NCBI GenBank assembly: GCA_963589585.1 | Contig: CAVALG010000023.1 | Coordinates: 1 to 11,399 of the forward strand | Direction: 5' to 3' | DNA: 11,399 nt | Origin: CAVALG01 sp963589585 | GTDB taxonomy: Bacteria; Bacillota; Clostridia; Oscillospirales; Acutalibacteraceae | Shown: in pieces, positions 6,202-11,399 of the stretch | Layout of the letters: each line of letters opens with the position of its first letter | Numbering within the stretch: the first letter of the stretch is position 1 | The notes under the pieces: generated by a model | What the model was told of the DNA's origin: nothing | The model's input: only the letters and a program-made list of their open reading frames with translations | The model's database searches: none | Made by a program: the position numbers and the translations under genes

Positions 6202-7275
6202 TTATCTTTCCTTAAATTTATTACTTCTTATCGGGTGGCGCAGTTTTCTAAGTGCCTTTGCCTCAATTTGTCTTATTCTTTCACGCGTAACATCAAAATG
6301 GTTGCCCACTTCTTCAAGTGTGTGGCACCTACCGTCAAGCAGACCGAAACGCAGCCTTATAACCGCTTCTTCACGCGGATTAAGTGTTTTTAAAACGCTG
6401 TCAATATCCTCGTTGGTTATAGATTTAAGCGCCGCCGCATCGGGCGCTAAGGCGTCCTCGTCGCGTATAAAGTCCATAAGTCTTGAATCTTCTTCGGGAC
6501 CTATGGGCGTTTCCATAGATACAGGCTCTTGTGCTACACGCATTATCTCACGAACGCGTTCAACCGAAAGATTCATTTTTTCGGCAATCTGTTCCTCGGT
6601 CGGCTCTTTACCGTTTTCGTGCAGCAACTGGCTTTGTGTCTTTTTAAGGCGATTGATGGTTTCTACCATATGCACGGGTATTCTTATCGTCCTTGCCTGG
6701 TCGGCAATGGCGCGCGTTATAGCTTGGCGTATCCACCATGTAGCATAAGTTGAAAATTTAAAACCCTTTGTGTAATCAAATTTTTCAACCGCCTTAATTA
6801 AGCCGACATTACCTTCCTGGATAAGGTCAAGGAAATGCATACCCCTGCCGACATACCTTTTTGCAATACTTACAACAAGCCTTAAATTGGCTTCTGTAAG
6901 CCTTTTTTTCGCCTTGGCGTCGCCCTCGCTTATCTTTATGGCAAGTTGAATTTCCTCATCGCTTGATAAAAGCGGCACACGCCCGATATCCTTAAGATAA
7001 ACCTTAACGGGGTCATCAAGAGAAATGTTATCAATGGTAGATACATCATCAATCTTGTCCATCTCAAACTCTTCAAGTTTCAGATCATCCTCGGTAGGCT
7101 CCATCATATCCAGTTCTAAAACCGAAGGTTCGGTTTCCAGCGTTTCAAGGTCTTCCGGATCTTCTATGGTATCAATATTATCCGGAGTCTCCTCGTCAAC
7201 CATATAGCCGTCTACTTCGGTTTCGTGCTGTTCCGCTTCGTCAAGGTCTACCTTGTTTTTCTTGTTTTCTTCCAT
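6202..7275 (-). CDS. rpoD: RNA polymerase primary sigma factor (sigma-70/SigA)
   Basis: The housekeeping sigma factor, which directs RNA polymerase to -35/-10 promoters like those seen in this window. Region 1.2 begins at DPVKVYLKDIGRVPLL (88-103). Regions 2.1-2.4 run about 127-210, with the near-invariant EANLRLVVSIAKRYVGRGMH, FDYTKGFKFSTYATWWIRQA and RTIRIPVHMVETINRL. Region 3 spans about 215-275 (PIGPEEDSRLMDFI at 257-270) and region 4.2 is at 319-348 (TLEEVGNHFDVTRERIRQIE plus ALRKLRHP). Length 357 is close to Bacillus SigA (371). Residues 1-86 are strongly acidic and lack a recognisable region 1.1 by eye. The ATG follows GGGAG by about 9 bases. It lies 65 bases after dnaG, the macromolecular-synthesis-operon arrangement, and is coupled to the Rrf2 gene downstream. 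Confidence 0.98.
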   Translation of the reverse strand: MEENKKNKVDLDEAEQHETEVDGYMVDEETPDNIDTIEDPEDLETLETEPSVLELDMMEPTEDDLKLEEFEMDKIDDVSTIDNISLDDPVKVYLKDIGRVPLLSSDEEIQLAIKISEGDAKAKKRLTEANLRLVVSIAKRYVGRGMHFLDLIQEGNVGLIKAVEKFDYTKGFKFSTYATWWIRQAITRAIADQARTIRIPVHMVETINRLKKTQSQLLHENGKEPTEEQIAEKMNLSVERVREIMRVAQEPVSMETPIGPEEDSRLMDFIRDEDALAPDAAALKSITNEDIDSVLKTLNPREEAVIRLRFGLLDGRCHTLEEVGNHFDVTRERIRQIEAKALRKLRHPIRSNKFKER

Positions 7276-7340
7276 AAATTTTTATCTCCCATACAATATT
7301 TTAATGTTTCCAGCGCTATGGTTATCCATACCGTTTTATA

Positions 7341-9113
7341 TTATTTTTTTGCGTCGTTTCTCCGCTTATCTATGATTTTGCGCATACTTTCCGCCCATTC
7401 TTCATCATTCATCTCGGTAACTTTAGAAACCGGAACCTTTTCATTTTCGGATTTTATAACATTTGCGCTGTCAATAAGCAACTGCTTCGCGTGGTCGGTG
7501 TTACCTTTTGACATTATCATAGCCGATGCATATCCCACTTCCTGAGTTGTAAAACCGTCGTCAAGCAATGAAACATCAAAGGTGTAATCACCATCATAAA
7601 TTTCGCACAGTTTGCGGTAGAATTTACGGTCAAACTCGGTTGTCATATCATCCGGCGAAAGCGTATCGCGCGCCGTGTTATACAAATCGGGATATGTCGC
7701 AAGCACCGCTAAAAAAGTTTCCTCGGCATTAACAACACGCGGTTTTAACTGTTTTTCAAAATTAACATCGGTTCGTGAAATTTTCGGCTTTAGTATTTCA
7801 CGCAGTTCGCCGCGCGTTTTTTTGCGTTTTCTTTCTGCACGCAGTTTTTTTATCTGTGCTTCAAGCGCCTGCCGCGAAACTCCGTACTTTGTAAGCCGCC
7901 CTATATACATATCCACCGTTATCGGGTCGTCAATTGCCGCAAGGCTTTCGGATGCCTTTTTTAAATAATTGATTTTACCGTCATCGGCGTTAAGGTCAAC
8001 CCCGTCAGCAGCCATATAAAGTTTATATTCCACCGCAGTAGGTGCAGACTCTAATAATTTGCGGAACTCCACCGGTCCGTTTTTCTTTATATATTCGTCG
8101 GGGTCTTTACATTCGGGCAAACGCAGAACCCTTGCGCCGATGTTAAGTTTATCAAGTATAGTAATCACATTTGATGTGGCTTTTCGCCCTGCGTTATCGG
8201 CATCCAAGGTCACAACAATTTCGGGTGAATATCTTGAAATAAGGCGTGCCTGTTCCTCTGTAAACGCAGTGCCGCAGGCAGCAACGGTATTTTGAAAGCC
8301 TGCCTGATGCAGGGATATAACATCAACATTACCCTCAACCAAAATCATCTGCTCCGAACAAAAATTCTTTGCAAAATTCATACCGTAAAGCACATTGCTC
8401 TTTTTGTAAACGGGTGTGTCGGTAGTGTTTACATATTTTGCGCTTTTATCATCCCCGGGCAAAATTCTGCCCGAAAAACCGATAACATTGCCCCGTAGGT
8501 CTATAATCGGAAACATCGCCCTGTTTCTGAAACGGTCATAAAGTCTGCCGCTTTTTCCTCTTGACGCAACATTTGCGGCAAGTATATCATCATCGTGAAA
8601 ACCCAAAGACTTTAAATGCTTTAAAAGTCCGTCCCACCTGTCGGGCGCATACCCAAGGCCGAAATGTTTAATGGTTTTCGGTGCAAGTTTTCTTGAAAGA
8701 TAGTAGTTTTTAGCTGCTTCACCCTCGGGTGAAATCAGCATATCATAAAAATATCTTGCCGATGCGCGGTTGATTTCAAGCACATTTTTTCTTTGTTTTG
8801 CGCGTCTGTCATCAACCCCGTCTGTTGGGATAGGTATGCCTGCGCGCTCTGCCAAAAATCTGACCGCTTCAACATAATCAAGATTTTCAATCTGCCTTAT
8901 AAAAGTAATAACATCGCCGCCGACTCCGCAGCCGTAACAGTGGTAGTTTCCCTTATCGGCATAAACGGTAAAAGACGGCGTTTTTTCGTTGTGAAACGGG
9001 CATAAACCCACCAAAGTGCTGCCTCGCCTTTTTAGACTGACATAACCGGATATGACCGATTCAATATCATTTTTAAATTTCAGTTCTTCCAAGAATTCAT
9101 AAGAAAATGCCAC
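7341..9113 (-). CDS. dnaG: DNA primase DnaG
   Basis: Synthesises RNA primers at the replication fork in partnership with the replicative helicase. The N-terminal CHC2 zinc domain has Cys38, His41, Cys59 and Cys62 (CPFHNEKTPSF and YHCYGCGVGGD). The polymerase core has YDRFRNRAMFPI (192-203). The TOPRIM fold shows the catalytic glutamate Glu260 in EGNVDVI and the metal-binding Asp304/Asp306 in TLDADNAG, then KDPDEYI (336-342). The C-terminal helicase-binding region runs from about 455 to 590. The usual motif is EGYMDVI; here Asn-Val replaces Tyr-Met, with acidic residues kept. Start is GTG with GGGGGTG about 7 bases upstream. The gene lies 35 bases after dgt and 65 before rpoD, as expected for a shared transcript. 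Confidence 0.97.
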   Translation of the reverse strand: MAFSYEFLEELKFKNDIESVISGYVSLKRRGSTLVGLCPFHNEKTPSFTVYADKGNYHCYGCGVGGDVITFIRQIENLDYVEAVRFLAERAGIPIPTDGVDDRRAKQRKNVLEINRASARYFYDMLISPEGEAAKNYYLSRKLAPKTIKHFGLGYAPDRWDGLLKHLKSLGFHDDDILAANVASRGKSGRLYDRFRNRAMFPIIDLRGNVIGFSGRILPGDDKSAKYVNTTDTPVYKKSNVLYGMNFAKNFCSEQMILVEGNVDVISLHQAGFQNTVAACGTAFTEEQARLISRYSPEIVVTLDADNAGRKATSNVITILDKLNIGARVLRLPECKDPDEYIKKNGPVEFRKLLESAPTAVEYKLYMAADGVDLNADDGKINYLKKASESLAAIDDPITVDMYIGRLTKYGVSRQALEAQIKKLRAERKRKKTRGELREILKPKISRTDVNFEKQLKPRVVNAEETFLAVLATYPDLYNTARDTLSPDDMTTEFDRKFYRKLCEIYDGDYTFDVSLLDDGFTTQEVGYASAMIMSKGNTDHAKQLLIDSANVIKSENEKVPVSKVTEMNDEEWAESMRKIIDKRRNDAKK

Positions 9114-9148
9114 TCACGGTCACCCCCGTTCAAACAGTCGGTTTCAAA

Positions 9149-10153
9149 TTATATATCCCAGGAACGCGGAACATACACATCGGTGTAATTTCTAATTGCA
9201 AAGCGGTCGGTCATTCCTGCAATATGGTCAATAACCGCACGCTCCGTACCCTCCCTTTCGCGTACACTGTTAAACTCTTCGGGGATAAGGTCGGGATTTT
9301 TCATATAATAGTCATACAACCCCGATATTATACCCGCAACTTTCGATTCTTCCCCTTTACATTCGGGATTTTTATATACATTCTCATTTAAAAACTCATG
9401 CAATTTATTATAATTTTCAAAAGTTTCGGCATCCATTTCAATATCACTGCCGCTGTTGGATATTAATGAATTCACCATTGTATTTATCCTTGTGCTCTTG
9501 GTTTCTCCGAAATAATCTCTAAGCGGCTTCGGAATATCGGCAGAGGAAATCACACCTGCCCGTACAGCGTCGTCTATATCGTGGTTTATGTAAGCGATAC
9601 GGTCGCAATATCTAACAATTTTCCCCTCTAAAGTCTTTGCCCATTCGCCTGTTGTATGGTTAAGTATGCCGTCTAAAACCTCATATGTAAGATTAAGTCC
9701 TTTTCCGCCCTTTTCAACAAATCGGCACACACGCACGCTTTGCTGATAATGGGTAAAATCACCGCAGATTGACTGAATAGCCCTTTCGCCTGCGTGACCG
9801 AACGGCGTATGCCCGAGATCGTGACCCAGGGCTATTGCTTCGGTCAAATCCTCATTCAGTCGCAGCGCTCTTGCAACCGTCCGCGCAATTTGCGCCACTT
9901 CAAGCGTATGTGTAAGGCGCGTCCTGTAATGGTCGCCCTCCGGAGCTAAAAAAACCTGCGTTTTGTGTTTAAGCCTTCTAAAAGACTTGCAGTGAATTAT
10001 CCTGTCACGGTCGCGCTGAAAATCGGTTCTTATATCGCATTTTTCTTCCGCTCTTTCACGCCCTAAAGACGAATCGCTGAAAGCAGCGTGTTGTGATAAT
10101 ACAAGTCTTTCATTTTGCTCTGTTCGTTGTCTTATATTCTCCGTAATTTCCAC
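9149..10153 (-). CDS. dgt: dGTP triphosphohydrolase-like HD protein (dNTPase)
   Basis: Hydrolyses a dNTP to the deoxynucleoside and triphosphate, affecting dNTP pools. Characteristic sequence: CDIRTDFQRDRDRIIHCKSF (39-58) and FRRLKHKTQVFL (58-69). The HD metal site has His82 (RTRLTHTLEV), His111-Asp112 (GHDLGHTPFGHAGE, with His115 and His120 nearby) and Asp184 (DRIAYINHDIDDA). Length 334 matches the shorter Gram-positive subgroup, which lacks the insertion of E. coli Dgt. The actual substrate may not be dGTP alone. Start is GTG; the AGGGG ahead of it sits directly against the start codon, unusually close, yet the N-terminus (MEITENIRQR) aligns with family starts and no better downstream codon is seen. 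It heads the dnaG-rpoD operon. Its promoter is uncertain: the upstream spacer has TAATAT/TATTAT-like -10 candidates without a good -35. Confidence 0.95.
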   Translation of the reverse strand: MEITENIRQRTEQNERLVLSQHAAFSDSSLGRERAEEKCDIRTDFQRDRDRIIHCKSFRRLKHKTQVFLAPEGDHYRTRLTHTLEVAQIARTVARALRLNEDLTEAIALGHDLGHTPFGHAGERAIQSICGDFTHYQQSVRVCRFVEKGGKGLNLTYEVLDGILNHTTGEWAKTLEGKIVRYCDRIAYINHDIDDAVRAGVISSADIPKPLRDYFGETKSTRINTMVNSLISNSGSDIEMDAETFENYNKLHEFLNENVYKNPECKGEESKVAGIISGLYDYYMKNPDLIPEEFNSVREREGTERAVIDHIAGMTDRFAIRNYTDVYVPRSWDI

Positions 10154-10261
10154 CCCCTGCTGCTCTTACATATAATATTAGCAGATTTTTTTAAAAAACC
10201 TTGCATTTTTTCAAAATATTTAAAATAAATTTACTTTTTTCGCGCCAAATACGGCATAATA

Positions 10262-10270
10262 TGATATAAT
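10262..10270 (+). promoter_or_regulatory. Extended -10 promoter for the FakA-like small gene
   Basis: TGATATAAT is a perfect extended -10 (TGn-TATAAT), about 6-7 bases before an expected start near 10277 and 33 bases before the ATG. No good -35 lies 17 bases upstream, as is common for extended -10 promoters. The AT-rich stretch at about 10180-10240 could act as an UP element. A second possible -10 (CATAAT, 10255-10260) with TTACTT 18 bases ahead is weaker. Confidence 0.65.
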
Positions 10271-10302
10271 ACATTAAAAATAAACTCGGAAGGAGAAATT
10301 TT

Positions 10303-10551
10303 ATGGAATACAGATATGATACCCAGCTTTTAATTGAAGGGGAAAACCTTGACGAAGATGTGATTAACGACTATTTTAACGAAAACTTTAAAGGTGATTG
10401 CCTGTTGGCAGTAGGTGACGAAGAAGTGGTTAAAATACACTACCACACCAACGAACCGTGGAAAGTGCTTGAATACTGCCGCTCGCTCGGTGAAATTTAT
10501 GACATAGTTGTTGAAGATATGGACCGCCAGGCAAGAGGGTTAAAGGGATAG
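10303..10551 (+). CDS. Stand-alone FakA/YloV middle-domain-like small protein
   Basis: An 82-residue acidic protein. It resembles one segment of the fatty-acid kinase FakA (YloV, DAK-like family), namely the middle domain that follows the DhaL-like ATP-binding part. Matching elements are YDTQLLIE at the start (FakA: CTEF-type), GDCLLAVGDEEVVKIHYHTN (31-50; FakA: GDS-VVVGDE-LVKVHVHTN), PWKVLEYCRSLGEI (52-65; PG-VLEYA---GEL) and VVEDMDRQARG (69-79; IDNMREQH). The two histidines His46 and His48 are kept, while the cysteine of the usual YCTEF motif is Asp6 here. No kinase domain is present, so it cannot phosphorylate fatty acids alone; a regulatory or partner role is inference. The ATG has AAGGAG 7 bases upstream, and the gene has its own promoter, so it is not a decayed fragment. 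It is convergent with the YigZ-family gene, 8 bases between stops. Confidence 0.85.
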   Translation: MEYRYDTQLLIEGENLDEDVINDYFNENFKGDCLLAVGDEEVVKIHYHTNEPWKVLEYCRSLGEIYDIVVEDMDRQARGLKG

Positions 10552-10559
10552 CCCATTAC

Positions 10560-11201
10560 TTACGCTTCCCCACACGGTAACAGAAACGGCATATATTTTG
10601 CCGAAACATATTGCAAAGATACTTTGCCGAAGAAAGTTTCGGTAAGGTCAGCGGTGAATTTTTCTCGGTTTATATCCGGTAAAGAGAAATTCACCGTTAT
10701 TTTTTCAGCAAATTCGGGCGTTATTTCGGCAGCACCGTGCCGTTTTAAAAGCGTTTCGACTTTACCGTAATCGGAATATTCACACACAAAAGACATAACA
10801 GTACAGGGGCGCATAGCGGCTATACCCGCAGCCTCCACGGCACGGCGTGCAGAAGCGGAATAGGAGCGCACAAGTCCACCCGTGCCGAGCAAAACACCGC
10901 CGAAATACCGAGTTACCACCAACGCGCAATCAGTAACACCCATTATTTGCATTGTTTCAAGTGCGGGCAAACCCGCCGTAGAATGTGGTTCGCCGTCATC
11001 CGAAAAGCGGCTGATATTGCCGTCCTTTAAAATATAGGCGTAAACATTATGGCGCGCGTCCCAATACTTTTGTTTTGTTTCCGCTATAAAGGCAAGCGCA
11101 TCCGCCTCGCTTGATATCGGCTTAACCGTGCCGATAAATCTTGAACGCTGCTCTGTAAATTCGGCGGCGGCTGTTTTTGCAACGGTTTTATACTCTGTCA
11201 C
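10560..11201 (-). CDS. YigZ/IMPACT-family protein (UPF0029)
   Basis: A 213-residue cytoplasmic protein of the YigZ (E. coli)/YvyE (B. subtilis) family, homologous to the eukaryotic translation regulator IMPACT; the bacterial role is poorly defined. Signature elements: RSRFIG (19-24), WDARHNVYAYIL (47-58), SDDGEPHSTAGLP (67-79), and VVTRYFGGVLLGTGGLVRSY (95-114). A C-terminal ferredoxin-like UPF0029 domain covers about 135-205. Length is normal for the family. Start is GTG with GGGGTGATC just upstream, an extended match to the 16S 3' end. It begins 31 bases after the rpmE terminator. A weak promoter (TTGCGG, 17 bases, TATGCT) could overlap that terminator, but this is uncertain. Confidence 0.93.
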   Translation of the reverse strand: MTEYKTVAKTAAAEFTEQRSRFIGTVKPISSEADALAFIAETKQKYWDARHNVYAYILKDGNISRFSDDGEPHSTAGLPALETMQIMGVTDCALVVTRYFGGVLLGTGGLVRSYSASARRAVEAAGIAAMRPCTVMSFVCEYSDYGKVETLLKRHGAAEITPEFAEKITVNFSLPDINREKFTADLTETFFGKVSLQYVSAKYMPFLLPCGEA

Positions 11202-11231
11202 CAGATCACCCCTTTAAAGCATACTCAAATA

Positions 11232-11265
11232 AACGAAAAACCGCAACTGCTTTATGCAGCTGCGG
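11232..11265 (-). terminator. Intrinsic terminator of rpmE
   Basis: On the minus strand a 10-bp stem (11256-11265 with 11241-11250, one G-U wobble) with a 5-base loop ATAAA is followed directly by TTTTTCGTTT. It starts 18 bases after the rpmE stop. This is the clearest intrinsic terminator in the window, separating rpmE from the YigZ-family gene. Confidence 0.92.
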
Positions 11266-11283
11266 ATGTTCATTCGTACAAAA

Positions 11284-11399
11284 TCATTTGTCTTCAATAC
11301 CGAAACGCTTTTTAAATCTGTCAACACGGCCACCGGTATCAACGAGTTTCTGTTTGCCGGTGAAAAACGGATGACACTTTGAGCAAACATCCAAACGAA
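11284..11399 (-). CDS. rpmE: Ribosomal protein L31 (3' part only)
   Basis: The last 37 codons and the TGA stop are in the window; the 5' part lies beyond the right edge. The visible peptide contains DVCSKCHPFFTGKQKLVDTG (residues 3-22 of the visible part) followed by GRVDRFKKRFGIEDK. This is the conserved C-terminal half of L31, a 50S-subunit protein at the subunit interface. CSKC is the second half of the zinc-binding site, which suggests the zinc-containing (C+) form; the first cysteines are out of view. A strong intrinsic terminator follows. Confidence 0.95.
   Translation of the reverse strand, partial: RLDVCSKCHPFFTGKQKLVDTGGRVDRFKKRFGIEDK

Noticed and set aside
6065..6748. Plus-strand frame of 227 residues opposite rpoD and the Rrf2 gene
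   Set aside because: It is the complement of conserved sigma regions and the start of the Rrf2 gene. The sequence is low-quality Ser/Ile/Leu-rich translation with no recognisable domain.
7025..7207. Serine-rich plus-strand frame of 60 residues
   Set aside because: Serine codons arise from reading the complement of the Asp/Glu-rich N-terminus of rpoD; no ribosome binding site is present.
7303..7336. Small inverted repeat (TATGG/CCATA) between dnaG and rpoD
   Set aside because: A 5-bp AT-rich stem without a T-run is too weak to be a terminator, and the genes are expected to be cotranscribed.

Overview
The window looks like a housekeeping segment from the chromosome of a Firmicutes bacterium of class Clostridia, probably a gut Oscillospirales-type anaerobe. 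This is inferred from the protein flavours, the dgt-dnaG-rpoD and SRP RNA-dnaX-ybaB gene orders, the strong AGGAGG-type ribosome binding sites, the Rrf2 and TSCPD small proteins, and moderate-GC genes with AT-rich spacers. Species cannot be fixed from the sequence alone. I see no mobile element, CRISPR array, tRNA, prophage or defence system. Almost every gene is on the minus strand; one small gene at 10303-10551 is on the plus strand.

Layout, in the direction of minus-strand transcription (right to left). The right edge holds the 3' end of rpmE (ribosomal protein L31), closed by a clear intrinsic terminator. Next comes a YigZ/IMPACT-family gene, convergent with a small plus-strand gene for an isolated FakA/YloV-like middle domain. 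An AT-rich divergent spacer follows. Then comes a six-gene run: dgt (dNTP hydrolase), dnaG (primase), rpoD (primary sigma factor), an Rrf2-type Fe-S regulator, a small TSCPD-domain protein and a 178-residue protein of unknown function. The close spacing and ribosome binding sites placed inside or at the end of the preceding gene suggest one operon, linking dNTP control, replication priming and transcription initiation with an Fe-S-sensing regulator.

A 327-base non-coding stretch then carries a good sigma-A promoter and a roughly 230-nt leader with several clear hairpins. It precedes mgtE (CBS-regulated Mg2+ transporter) and pepT (tripeptidase), which look cotranscribed. Finally, a short SRP RNA (about 140 nt, no Alu domain) with its own near-consensus promoter lies 38 nt ahead of dnaX, followed by the start of a YbaB/EbfC-family gene. 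This is the familiar SRP RNA-dnaX-ybaB(-recR) arrangement of Firmicutes.

The points most worth a second look are the unassigned structured leader of mgtE, two possible tau/gamma slippage sites in the dnaX linker (an A7 run at codons 431-433, and an in-frame A_AAA_AAT), the stand-alone FakA-like domain, the SRP RNA apical loop with compensatory changes, and the unknown gene ending the sigma-factor operon. None is a demonstrated new system.
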